The translations under genes were made by a program, and so were the position numbers. A stretch of 41,297 bases of DNA. Source: Deltaproteobacteria bacterium (GTDB lineage: Bacteria; Myxococcota_A; Polyangia; Polyangiales; JADJMO01). The stretch is from assembly GCA_022843175.1 (NCBI GenBank), contig JALHOE010000065.1, positions 1-41,297 on the forward strand, written 5' to 3'. Under the pieces are notes generated by a model that worked only from the letters and a program-made list of their open reading frames with translations, was not told the origin of the DNA and did not search any database. Shown here one piece after another: positions 24,540 to 34,410 of this stretch. Position 1 is the first letter of the stretch. Each line of letters begins with the position of its first letter.

Positions 24540-24941
24540 ATGTCCCCCAACCTCCTCAGTGAAATCGCTCGGCTCGAAGCCGAGCTGGCGCGCATCGGGC
24601 GCGAGCTCGACGTCTTGAAGCGACAGGCCGGCGTGCCGTCGTCGAAGCGCACGCAGTCGTTCGCGGCGCTCCACCACAAGGACGCCGCCACGCGCGAGAT
24701 GCCCGCCTCCACGCCGCCCAACGCGCCGCCCGACCGGCCGCAGCCGAGCATCCCGGTCTCCTCCGAGGTCGTGCCGAAGACGAAGAGCGATCGCCGCGTG
24801 CAAGCCGGCGGGCGCACCGGCCTCAGCGACTACCCGCCGAGCACGCCCGCGCCCACGCGTCGCGCCGGCAGCAGCTCCCCCGCGCCCGACGCCGGCCGCT
24901 ACGAGTTCGTCGGCGAGGGCTCGAGCCGCCGCCGCCGCTGA
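24540..24941 (+). CDS. Small coiled-coil protein with disordered tail
   Basis: The 133-residue protein begins with a heptad-patterned helix (residues 4-28; ISEIARLEAEL-type pattern, LLSEIARLEAELARIGRELDV) and continues with a Pro/Ser/Arg-rich disordered region ending RRRR. No domain is recognised and there is no signal peptide. GGAGG sits 5 bases before ATG 24540, and a strong inverted repeat precedes it. The short N-terminal coil plus basic tail could mediate dimerisation and nucleic-acid or partner binding. It is convergent with the esterase gene 7 bases away. Confidence 0.65.
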   Translation: MSPNLLSEIARLEAELARIGRELDVLKRQAGVPSSKRTQSFAALHHKDAATREMPASTPPNAPPDRPQPSIPVSSEVVPKTKSDRRVQAGGRTGLSDYPPSTPAPTRRAGSSSPAPDAGRYEFVGEGSSRRRR

Positions 24942-24948
24942 GCGCGAC

Positions 24949-25713
24949 TCACCAACGCACGCGCTCGGTGAGGTAGTGCGGCAGCATGCGCCGCCACCAC
25001 GGCCAATCGTGCTCGACGTCGAAGCCCCACTTCTCGAAGGTGTGGGGGATGCCCTTGTGCTCGAGGAGCTCGGCGAACCGCTCGCTCGCGTGCGGCGCCT
25101 CCCACTTGCCCTGCCCGGTCACGAGGAAGATCTGCGACTTCTTGCGCAGCGTCTCGAGCGTGTCGGGGTGCGCGATCCCGCGAACGAACCACATCGGGTT
25201 GTTGTAGAAGACGTCGTCGCCGCCCTGGCCCTCGAGGTAGTCGGGGGCCAGGTCGTAGAAGCCGCTCATCGCGATGAGCGTGTCGAACAGATCCGGGCGG
25301 CGGAAGAACATGTTGGCCGCGTGGAAGGCGCCGAACGACGCGCCGGAGGTGGCGATGCGCGCGCTCGGGTCGTCGAGCACCCGACGGATGTGCGGCACCA
25401 CCTCTTCCTCGATGTAGCCGGCGTAGAGCGCCTGGCGCCGCGCCTTCTCGGGGACGGGGAGCTGCGGCTTCATCCAGGCGTGGCGGTTGATCGAGTCGAT
25501 GCAGAACACCTGCAGCCTGCCGGCGAAAATCAGCGGCTCGATCGACTTGATGAGGAAGAACCGCTCGTTCTCCAGGAAGTCGGCGGCGGCAGTGGGGAAG
25601 AGGAGCAGCGGGTGCCCGCCCCGTCCGTAGCGCACGATCGGCATGTCCATGCCGAGGCGCGGTGAGTGCCAGCCGAAAATCTCTTTGGGGAGCTGAGGAT
25701 CGATGAACTGCAT
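24949..25713 (-). CDS. Esterase-D-like alpha/beta hydrolase
   Basis: The 254-residue protein matches the small esterase/putative-esterase family: GASFGAFHAANMFFRRPDLFD gives the nucleophile Ser elbow (GxSxG variant), VFCIDSINRHAW is a core strand, and EHDWPWWRRMLPHYL near the C-terminus carries the probable catalytic His. The family includes esterase D, antigen-85-like and enterochelin-esterase-like enzymes. There is no signal peptide. ATG 25713 is used because a longer frame overlaps the divergent lipoprotein. A 33-base spacer separates the two divergent starts. Confidence 0.85.
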   Translation of the reverse strand: MQFIDPQLPKEIFGWHSPRLGMDMPIVRYGRGGHPLLLFPTAAADFLENERFFLIKSIEPLIFAGRLQVFCIDSINRHAWMKPQLPVPEKARRQALYAGYIEEEVVPHIRRVLDDPSARIATSGASFGAFHAANMFFRRPDLFDTLIAMSGFYDLAPDYLEGQGGDDVFYNNPMWFVRGIAHPDTLETLRKKSQIFLVTGQGKWEAPHASERFAELLEHKGIPHTFEKWGFDVEHDWPWWRRMLPHYLTERVRW

Positions 25714-25746
25714 CAAGGGCGCGGCACTGTAACGTAGGATGGCGCG

Positions 25747-26055
25747 ATGTCCGAGTCCCGTCGGAGGATTCTCGAGCGACGCGCGGCGTTCGTCGCGGCC
25801 GCGGTCGCCGCCGTCGCCACCGCGAGCTGCGAGCGAAATCCGCTGGTCTGCCTCTCGGCGGTGCCGCTCGACGAGGGGCCGAAGCCGACGCCCCCGCCGG
25901 ATGCCGCAGCGCCGCCGGTCGTCGACGCCGCGCCGGAGATCGGCGCCACCGCCGTCCCCTGCCTCAGCATCGCGATGCCCCCGAGGGACGCCGGCCCTCC
26001 GGACGCAAAGCCGCACCCCTGCCTCAAGATGCTCCCACCCGACAGCGGCTTCTAG
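25747..26055 (+). CDS. Short Pro-rich lipoprotein
   Basis: The 102-residue protein has a charged N-terminus (SESRRRILERR), a hydrophobic segment (AAFVAAAVAAVATASC, lipobox-like) and a Pro/Asp/Ala-rich tail with three more Cys. There is no recognised domain. It is divergent from the esterase gene across 33 bases and converges on glgP through an 89-base spacer that holds a large inverted repeat. Confidence 0.6.
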   Translation: MSESRRRILERRAAFVAAAVAAVATASCERNPLVCLSAVPLDEGPKPTPPPDAAAPPVVDAAPEIGATAVPCLSIAMPPRDAGPPDAKPHPCLKMLPPDSGF

Positions 26056-26139
26056 CGAATCGGCGCGCGCGTCCTCCAGCGCCTCGGTGATGGCGCCAGT
26101 CCGCACCGGTAGGCGCTCGCTTACGCGCGCGCCTATTCG
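26056..26139. repeat. 84-base nested inverted repeat between convergent genes
   Basis: The outer arms 26056-26072 (CGAATCGGCGCGCGCGT) and 26123-26139 match in 16 of 17 positions. Inside are a second stem (AGCGCCT at 26078-26084 with AGGCGCT at 26111-26117) and a third (CGGTG at 26085-26089 with CACCG at 26104-26108). It fills the spacer between the ends of a plus-strand lipoprotein gene and the minus-strand glgP. A bidirectional terminator is the simplest reading, although no T-tract is seen. A cruciform or protein-binding element is possible. Confidence 0.6.
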
Positions 26140-26144
26140 GAGAC

Positions 26145-28667
<2,523 letters not shown>

Positions 28668-28710
28668 TTCTGCGCCGAGCGTAGCGCGTCGCCACGACAG
28701 CGCGTCGCCT

Positions 28711-28738
28711 TTTAGTAACTCAATCATGAGTCACTAAA
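28711..28738. promoter_or_regulatory. AT-rich 12-4-12 inverted repeat between divergent glgP and methyltransferase genes
   Basis: TTTAGTAACTCA-ATCA-TGAGTCACTAAA has 11 of 12 paired positions. It stands out as an AT-rich island in a GC-rich genome, 44 bases before the preferred glgP ATG and 25 before the opposite gene. It is a strong operator candidate for one or both promoters. Confidence 0.6.
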
Positions 28739-28762
28739 TAGCAAGAACTACGGAAAACAACT

Positions 28763-29881
28763 ATGGTGCGCCGAGTCATGGAGCTCTTCGCCACCGCTGC
28801 GCGCGGCACCGAGGTCGCGCTGCGCGATGAGCTGCGGTCCCACCGCTTCCGCCACGTCCGCGCCGACCGCGGCGGCGTGCACTTCGAGGGCGATCTGGCC
28901 GAGGCCGGGCGGGCGTGCCTCGAGTCGGCGGTCGCCGTCCGCGTCCTCGGAAAGCTCGCCGAGACCGACGCCCGCACCGGCGAACAACTCTACGAGGGCG
29001 TGCGCGAGATCGACTTCTCCCCGTTCCTCACGCCGCGCCACACCCTCGCGGTGTCGGCGGTGTCGCGCGCGAGCGCGCTGACGCACACCCAGTTCATCGC
29101 GCAGAAGACCAAGGACGCGATCGTCGATCGCCTGCGCGACCAGCTCGGCGCGCGGCCCTCGGTCGATCTCGAGTCGCCCGACGTGCGGGTGTTCGTGCAC
29201 ATCGTCCGCGACCGCGCCACGGTCTACCTCGACGTCTCGGGCGAGTCGCTCCACCGCCGCGGCTACCGCACGCGCATCGGCGGCGCGCCGCTCAAGGAGA
29301 CGCTCGCGGCCGCGCTCGTGCGCATGTGCGGGTGGGACGGCAAGAGCCCGTTCGTCGATCCGATGTGCGGCTCGGGCACCCTCGCCATCGAGGCCGATCT
29401 GTTCGCGCGACGCATCGCGCCGAACATCCTCCGCAAGCGCTTCGGCTTCGAGCGATGGGCGAGCCACACCGATGAGCTCGGGAAACGGATGCGCGAGCTG
29501 CGCGACACAGCACGGGCACGGGTGAAGAGCGAGGGTCCCGAAATCCGCGGCAGCGACCACGATCCGTTCGTCGTCGACCTCGCGCGCGAGAACGGCGGCG
29601 TCGCCAGGTCGCTGGCCGTGTTCACGGTCGCGCCGCTCGCAGACCTACGCACCACCGCGCCGAGCCAGATCCTCCTCAACCCGCCCTACGGCGAGCGCCT
29701 CGAAGCGGACGAGCAGCTCTACCGCGAGATGGCCGACGTGCTCCGGGCTCAGACCGGGTGCGAGGTGGGCATCCTCTCGGGCACACCGGCGATCGAGCAG
29801 GCGATGCGCATGCGGTGGACCAGGTCGTTGCCGGTGTGGAACGGGCCGATCGAGTGCCGGCTCCTCACGTACTCGATGTGA
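28763..29881 (+). CDS. THUMP-domain class I rRNA (guanine-N2) methyltransferase, RlmL-like
   Basis: The 372-residue protein has an N-terminal ferredoxin-like/THUMP region (about 1-165) and a SAM-dependent methyltransferase domain. The motifs are DPMCGSGTLAIEADL (SAM loop) and the N6/N2 amino-methylase motif NPPYG. This matches the UPF0020/RlmL-N half, without the C-terminal RlmK domain of E. coli RlmKL. It most likely methylates 23S rRNA. ATG 28763 or 28778 can start it. A 12-base tandem duplication spans its stop codon (29872-29895). Confidence 0.85.
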   Translation: MVRRVMELFATAARGTEVALRDELRSHRFRHVRADRGGVHFEGDLAEAGRACLESAVAVRVLGKLAETDARTGEQLYEGVREIDFSPFLTPRHTLAVSAVSRASALTHTQFIAQKTKDAIVDRLRDQLGARPSVDLESPDVRVFVHIVRDRATVYLDVSGESLHRRGYRTRIGGAPLKETLAAALVRMCGWDGKSPFVDPMCGSGTLAIEADLFARRIAPNILRKRFGFERWASHTDELGKRMRELRDTARARVKSEGPEIRGSDHDPFVVDLARENGGVARSLAVFTVAPLADLRTTAPSQILLNPPYGERLEADEQLYREMADVLRAQTGCEVGILSGTPAIEQAMRMRWTRSLPVWNGPIECRLLTYSM

Positions 29882-29895
29882 TTCTCGATGTGATT
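29872..29895. repeat. Perfect 12-bp tandem duplication across a stop codon
   Basis: CTCGATGTGATT occurs twice in tandem at 29872-29883 and 29884-29895. The first copy holds the methyltransferase TGA; the second repeats the last Ser-Met-stop codons in frame behind it. Confidence 0.85.
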
Positions 29896-29964
29896 GCCGA
29901 CGGGCGCTCGGCGGGGGATAGTTCGCGCTTCGGATTCGAGCGAGAAGGGCTAGCGGAGGTTTCA

Positions 29965-30921
29965 ATGAGCGGCTGGGAGACGACGGTCAGCACGGGCAAC
30001 CCGGACTACGACCGACACATGGTGGAGCAATACCGCGCGCAGGCCGCCCAGGCCGGCATGCAGCTGCAGGTGCAGCCGATGCCGAGCGGCGGCTACCACG
30101 TGCGCGCCGTTCCCCAACAGCAGGCCCAGGCCTACGCGATGCCCAACAGCGGTCCCGCGCCGCAGGCCGCCTTCGCCGGCGCCCCCGCCGCCGCCGCGCC
30201 CGCCGCCGCGCAGCCAATCACGAGCGAGCGTCTCGCCTACCTCCGCAAGGTCTACGGCTACCTCGGGAGCGCCGTCCTCCTCGCCATCGTCGCCGGCTAC
30301 GCGCTCCTCGAGTTCATGCCCACCGAGACGTTCAAGGTGCAGGGCAAGAAGTTCCAGCTCTCGATCATGGTCGTCGCGATGCTGCAGAACCCGATCCTCC
30401 TCTGGGGTTCGTTCGGCGCGCTCGTCCTCGCCACGTTCATCGCCAGCTGGACGAGCAAGGTCCCGGTCGTGAACGTGATCATGCTCTACGTCGTCTCGTT
30501 GCTCATGGGCATCGAGCTCGCGCCGATGATCATGGTCGCGCAGATCAGCTCCGGCCTCGGCGGCACCATCAGCACAGCCCCCGTGAGAGACGCCTTCATG
30601 CTCACCGGCGCGGTGTTCGCCGGCGTCACCGGCTACGTGTTCGTGAGCAAGAAGGACTTCAGCTACCTCGGGGCGATCGTCTCGATGGGCGTGCTGGTCG
30701 TGCTCGTCGGCTGCATCCTCTCGTTCGTCCTCGGGAGCGAGATCTTCACGCTCGCGGTGTGCAGCGTCGGCGCCCTGGTCGCGGCGCTGTTCCTCGTCTG
30801 GCAGACCTGGTGGGTCCTCAAGGGCGACATGGACGACCCGATCGGGGACGCGCTCGTGTTCCTCGTGCAGCTGCGCAACCTCTTCATGTTCCTTTTGCGG
30901 ATCTTCATGTCCCGCGACTGA
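29965..30921 (+). CDS. Bax inhibitor-1/YccA-family membrane protein
   Basis: The 318-residue protein has an unusually long cytoplasmic N-terminal region (about 1-90), rich in Gln, Ala and Pro, followed by seven hydrophobic segments (about 95-300). It has the BI-1 order: YLRKVYGYLGSAVLLAIVAGYALL, MLYVVSLLMGIELAPMIM, DAFMLTGAVFAGVTGYVFVSKKDFSYLG, and a final amphipathic DALVFLVQLRNLFMFLL. BI-1 proteins are linked to Ca leak and FtsH/membrane-protease control in bacteria. GGAGG 5 bases upstream defines ATG 29965. The N-terminal extension is not normal for the family. Confidence 0.85.
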   Translation: MSGWETTVSTGNPDYDRHMVEQYRAQAAQAGMQLQVQPMPSGGYHVRAVPQQQAQAYAMPNSGPAPQAAFAGAPAAAAPAAAQPITSERLAYLRKVYGYLGSAVLLAIVAGYALLEFMPTETFKVQGKKFQLSIMVVAMLQNPILLWGSFGALVLATFIASWTSKVPVVNVIMLYVVSLLMGIELAPMIMVAQISSGLGGTISTAPVRDAFMLTGAVFAGVTGYVFVSKKDFSYLGAIVSMGVLVVLVGCILSFVLGSEIFTLAVCSVGALVAALFLVWQTWWVLKGDMDDPIGDALVFLVQLRNLFMFLLRIFMSRD

Positions 30922-30962
30922 TCTGGTTTCGCTCCTCCCGCGCGGCGCGTACCTTGCCCGGT

Positions 30963-32660
30963 ATGCGCCGCGTTCTTTTTGCGGTGGTCCTCCTCGCCTG
31001 CACGCCCGCGGCGAAAAGTCCGGAGAGCCGCCCCGAGCCCCCGCCGTTCAGCAAGTTCGTCGACGACCACTTCAAGGCGCGCCTCGCGTACAAGCCCACC
31101 CAGGCGACTCACGCCGGCCTCCACGAGCACGACGACAAGCTCGAAGACCTCTCCAAGGCGGCGATCGAGTCGCGCATCGAGCAGCTGAAGGACGAGCTCG
31201 AGACCCTCGCGCTGTTCGACAAGAGCAAGCTCCCCTTCGACGACGCCATCGACCTCGAGGCGCTCGAGGGGGACATCCGCGCGGAGTTCTTCGACCTCGC
31301 GATCGAGCAGACCTGGGAGAAGAACCCGATGATCTACGCCGGCCTCCCGGGCCGCGCGGTGAACTCGATCATGAAGCGCGCCTTCGCGCCGGGGCCCGCG
31401 CGGGTGAAGTCGGTCAAGGGGCGCCTCGCGGGCGTCCCCGCGCTCTACGCCGCGGCGCGCGCGAACCTCATCGTGCCGCCCGCCCGCGAGCACACCGAGC
31501 TCGCGATCCGCATGGCGAAGGGCTCGGTGAAGTTCTTCGAGGGGCAGGTCGTCGAGTGGGCGAAGAAGGAGGCGGGAGGCGAGCTCCCCGCGGACTTCGC
31601 GGACGCGAGCACCAGGGCGGCCGCCGCGGCGCGGGAGTTCGCGGCGTGGCTCGAGAAGGATCTCCTGCCGAAGAGCACCGGCGCCTTCGCCCTCGGCGCA
31701 GACCGGTTCGGCAAGAAGCTCCTCCTCGAGGAGATGATCGACATGCCGCTCGACAAGCTTCTCGCGCGCGGCGAGCAGCAGCTCGACAAGGACTACAAGG
31801 ACTTCGTCGCCACCGCCGCCAAGATCGATCCCGCCCACACGCCGGCCGAGGTCATGAAGACGCTCTCGGACGACCACCCCAAGGAGGACGAGCTCATCGC
31901 CTACGTCGCGAGCTCGCTCGAGGACGCGCGCAAGTTCGTCGTCGACAAGGGGCTCGTCACCCTGCCCTCGGAGGTGCGCCCGATCGTCGCCGAGACGCCC
32001 GGGTTCGCGCGCGCGGCGACGTTCGCGTCGATGGACACGCCGGGCGCGTTCGAGACCGTCGCCAGCGAGGCCTACTACTACGTGACGCCCACCGAGAAGG
32101 AGTGGGACGACAAGCACAAGGAGGAGCACCTGCGGATGTTCAACCGCTGGGTGACCCCGATCATCAACGTCCACGAGGCGTTCCCCGGGCACTACCTCCA
32201 GTTCCTCTGGCGCAAACAGCTGCCCACCAAGACGCGCAAGCTGCTCGGCGTCGGGTCCAACGGCGAGGGCTGGGCGCACTACACCGAGCAAATGGTCGTC
32301 GACGAGGGCTTCGGCGGCGGCGATCCGCGCATGCGCCTCGCGCAGCTCCAAGAGGCGCTGGTGCGCGACTGCCGGTACGTCGCCGCGATCAAGCTGCACA
32401 CCGCCGGCTGGACGGTCGACCAAGCCACCAAGCTGTTCGAGGAGAAGTCGTTCAGCGAGCCCGCCAACGCCCGCGAAGAGGCGCGCCGCGGCACGTACAA
32501 CCCGACCTACCTCTATTACACCTACGGCAAGATCGAGATCCAAGCGCTCGCCGCCGAGTACAAGGCGAAGAAGGGCGGCACGCTCCGCGACTTCCACGAC
32601 GCGTTCGTGCGGCAGGGAACGCTGGCTCTTCCGCTCGCGCGAAGGCTTCTTCTGCGCTGA
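30963..32660 (+). CDS. DUF885-family lipoprotein, probable metallopeptidase
   Basis: The 565-residue protein has a lipobox (LFAVVLLAC, Cys13) and a long helical DUF885 domain. Near its end are INVHEAFPGHYLQFLW (HExxPGH, the family zinc-site motif) and GEGWAHYTEQM, with the third metal ligand Glu. DUF885 is structurally related to M32/M3-type gluzincin helical peptidases and is generally predicted as a periplasmic peptidase. It starts 41 bases after the BI-1 gene and may share its transcript. The terminal sequence RQGTLALPLARRLLLR fits the family. Confidence 0.83.
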   Translation: MRRVLFAVVLLACTPAAKSPESRPEPPPFSKFVDDHFKARLAYKPTQATHAGLHEHDDKLEDLSKAAIESRIEQLKDELETLALFDKSKLPFDDAIDLEALEGDIRAEFFDLAIEQTWEKNPMIYAGLPGRAVNSIMKRAFAPGPARVKSVKGRLAGVPALYAAARANLIVPPAREHTELAIRMAKGSVKFFEGQVVEWAKKEAGGELPADFADASTRAAAAAREFAAWLEKDLLPKSTGAFALGADRFGKKLLLEEMIDMPLDKLLARGEQQLDKDYKDFVATAAKIDPAHTPAEVMKTLSDDHPKEDELIAYVASSLEDARKFVVDKGLVTLPSEVRPIVAETPGFARAATFASMDTPGAFETVASEAYYYVTPTEKEWDDKHKEEHLRMFNRWVTPIINVHEAFPGHYLQFLWRKQLPTKTRKLLGVGSNGEGWAHYTEQMVVDEGFGGGDPRMRLAQLQEALVRDCRYVAAIKLHTAGWTVDQATKLFEEKSFSEPANAREEARRGTYNPTYLYYTYGKIEIQALAAEYKAKKGGTLRDFHDAFVRQGTLALPLARRLLLR

Positions 32661-32673
32661 AGAAGATCACCGC

Positions 32674-32702
32674 TTGACACGTCTTGGCCGGTCTCTTACA
32701 TG
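32674..32702 (+). promoter_or_regulatory. Sigma-70 promoter for tRNA-Arg
   Basis: A perfect TTGACA -35 box (32674-32679) is followed after 17 bases by TACATG (32697-32702), which keeps three of six -10 positions. The tRNA starts 18 bases further on, a normal distance. Confidence 0.65.
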
Positions 32703-32720
32703 ACCGCTCCCGCTTCGCGG

Positions 32721-32794
32721 GCGCTCGTAGCTCAGCTGGATAGAGCAACGGCCTTCGAAGCCGACGGTCGCCCGTTCGAATCGGGCCGAGCGCG
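32721..32794 (+). tRNA. tRNA-Arg (anticodon UCG)
   Basis: A full cloverleaf can be drawn. The acceptor stem GCGCTCG pairs with CGAGCGC, the D-stem GCTC/GAGC is complete and the T-arm loop is TTCGAAT. The anticodon loop CTTCGAA has UCG at positions 34-36, which reads CGA. The anticodon stem has an A-A mismatch at its outermost pair. The discriminator is G at 32794, and no CCA is encoded, unlike the following tRNA-Lys. Confidence 0.93.
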
Positions 32795-32829
32795 CGAGAC
32801 GAGAATCCGAAGTTGCAGTGCAGTGATTC

Positions 32830-32905
32830 GGGCCAGTAGCTCAATTGGTAGAGCAGCGGACTCTTAATCCGTTGGCTCGGGGTTCAAGTCCCCGCTGGCC
32901 CACCA
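32830..32905 (+). tRNA. tRNA-Lys (anticodon CUU)
   Basis: A complete cloverleaf: acceptor GGGCCAG with CTGGCCC, D-stem GCTC/GAGC, anticodon loop CTCTTAA with CUU at 34-36 (reads AAG), T-loop TTCAAGT, discriminator A and an encoded CCA (32903-32905). It lies 35 bases after tRNA-Arg, probably on the same transcript. Confidence 0.95.
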
Positions 32906-33141
32906 ATCAGTCAGGTGTTTCGATCGGGGCGTCGGCACGTTCGAGAGGGGCTGCCGCCCTCTCGAGCTCTCCCGAAGAACTTCGTTCGCAAGCGGCGTTT
33001 GAAGGCGGCGTTCGAACAGGGGCCGGGGCTCTCGACCCTCTCGGCCGTCCCGAAGACGGCGGTCGAAAGCGGGCCATGGGCTCGTGCCGCCTCTCCCCGA
33101 TGGGTTGGAAGGCGCGCGGATAGCGCCTTTCGTCGTCTTAC
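32906..33141. other. Non-coding structured spacer after tRNA pair
   Basis: No gene is credible here; the open frames start inside the tRNA or lack coding codon bias. The stretch holds a perfect 9-bp hairpin (32941-32949 with 32957-32965, loop of 7) just after tRNA-Lys. It also has a second 6-bp hairpin (33044-33049 with 33055-33060) and two near-identical 12-base copies of GCGGCGTTYGAA (32992-33003, 33005-33016). The first hairpin may terminate or process the tRNA transcript. Confidence 0.4.
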
Positions 33142-33172
33142 TTGACGTTGCGGGTAGACAAGCACCTACATG
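33142..33172 (+). promoter_or_regulatory. Putative promoter giving a near-leaderless mRNA
   Basis: TTGACG (33142-33147) and TACATG (33167-33172), spaced by 19 bases, resemble the tRNA-Arg promoter. The predicted transcription start would fall near 33180, almost at the first GTG (33183) of the following gene, which has no Shine-Dalgarno sequence. Confidence 0.4.
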
Positions 33173-33182
33173 CGCGCTAGAT

Positions 33183-33920
33183 GTGCGCCCCGTGGAGACC
33201 TCAGCCCGAATCGCCGACGAATCGGACTCGCTTCCGCAGTTCGATCTCTTCGACCTCAGCGACCTGAGCGACGAGCCGGACGAGCTCACCGTCCGCCGCG
33301 ACTTCGCCCCGAAGTCGCCGCCGCGCGTCGCCGTCGAGGTGGCCGACGCGGACGCCACGTGGAAGTGGCAGGCCCCGCGCGCCGACGCGAAGGGCAGGTT
33401 CACCGGCCTCGCGCTCCCGTTGCTCGATGGCAAGCAGGCCCTCGAGTTCGATCCGAGCGAGGTCGAGGTCACGCGCGAGATGGTGTCGCCCTTCGCGATG
33501 CGCGAGGTCCCGAGGGCCCTCGAGCTTCGTCGTCGCGCGCGGCCGCGCGTCGTCGCCAAGCCCGTTCGCCGGTCCAACGTGGTCGCGATCTCGGTGTGCG
33601 CGGTGCTCGCCGTCGCGCTCGTCGCGGCGATCGCGCTCGTCGCGCGCCGTCCGCACGCGGCGGCGATCTCGGTGGGCATGAACCGCCTCCCGCTCGTCGA
33701 GGCCCCTGCCCTCGAGCTGCCGGCGCTCCCCGCCGCCACCTCCGGCGCGATCGTCCCCACCGTGAAGGGCCACCGGCTCTACGTCGACGGCAAGCTGCTC
33801 GGCGACTCCGCGGGCGCGGTCACGGTGCCCTGCGGTCAGCACACGATCAAGCTCGGTACCGCCGGCCAGACCAAGGACATCGCGGTGCCCTGCGGCGGAC
33901 AGATCGCGGTCTCGCCGTAG
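33183..33920 (+). CDS. Single-pass membrane protein with PEGA-like C-terminus
   Basis: The protein is about 245 residues, starting at GTG 33183 or 33192. Upstream codons have low third-position GC, so coding begins near here. The acidic N-terminal cytoplasmic region (about 1-130; DLFDLSDLSDEPDEL) precedes one transmembrane helix (about 137-158; NVVAISVCAVLAVALVAAIAL). The C-terminal periplasmic module reads GHRLYVDGKLLGDSAG, VPCGQHTIKLGTAG, IAVPCGG, which resembles PEGA domains with two added Cys. Many myxobacterial proteins share this ending; the function is unknown. It is convergent with the ECF operon. Confidence 0.7.
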   Translation: MRPVETSARIADESDSLPQFDLFDLSDLSDEPDELTVRRDFAPKSPPRVAVEVADADATWKWQAPRADAKGRFTGLALPLLDGKQALEFDPSEVEVTREMVSPFAMREVPRALELRRRARPRVVAKPVRRSNVVAISVCAVLAVALVAAIALVARRPHAAAISVGMNRLPLVEAPALELPALPAATSGAIVPTVKGHRLYVDGKLLGDSAGAVTVPCGQHTIKLGTAGQTKDIAVPCGGQIAVSP

Positions 33921-33942
33921 TCGCCGTCGAGACTCGAACCGC

Positions 33943-34410
33943 TCAGAACACCGGGCGCTCGCAGCGGAGGCGGCCGGAGGACATGCACTCGCACGCGCGC
34001 TCCTTGCCGACGCGGCACTTGCTGCCCTCGGCGCAGGGGGCGCCCTCGGTGCAGCTCGCCATCGTGAGCGTGAGCGACTCGACGGGCACGACGTTGCGGC
34101 GGTCGTCGTCGCGCACGCGCAAGCAGCTCCACTTGCGATCGCTGGTGCACGCGCACTTGGCGGCGAGCCCCTCGCGGGGCGACACGCGGTAGGTGCACCA
34201 CCCGACGTCGACGGCGCAGTCGTTGCCGTGGACCGGCACGTGGGCCGGGCAGATCCCGGTGGGCGCCGGCGCGATGGCGGGCGCGGTGGGGTTCGCCGGG
34301 CGCGCGCTGCTCTCGGCGGTGACCTCGGGCGCGCGGTCGCTCCCGAGCTCCTGCACGCTGACACACGCAGCGGACGACGCGAACACGACGAGGAGCAGCG
34401 CGCGGATCAT
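33943..34410 (-). CDS. Cys-rich lipoprotein A of ECF operon
   Basis: The 155-residue protein has a lipobox (LVVFASSAAC, Cys16), the short motif VSVQELG after it, and a domain with 12 Cys that includes GWCTY, KCACTSDRKWSC, APC, KC, ERACEC and LRC. It is homologous to the neighbouring lipoprotein B (shared C-x-C..D.[KR]WSC and C-x-C...GR.RC). ATG 34410 overlaps the stop of gene B by 4 bases (ATGA), so it is the last gene of the ECF sigma operon. The role is unknown; Cys density suggests disulfide-stabilised surface display, ligand sensing or metal/redox sensing. Confidence 0.78.
   Translation of the reverse strand: MIRALLLVVFASSAACVSVQELGSDRAPEVTAESSARPANPTAPAIAPAPTGICPAHVPVHGNDCAVDVGWCTYRVSPREGLAAKCACTSDRKWSCLRVRDDDRRNVVPVESLTLTMASCTEGAPCAEGSKCRVGKERACECMSSGRLRCERPVF

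Noticed and set aside
32845-33123. Possible 92-residue gene starting inside tRNA-Lys
   Set aside because: The start is in the tRNA, codon bias is not coding-like, and there is no Shine-Dalgarno site or domain.
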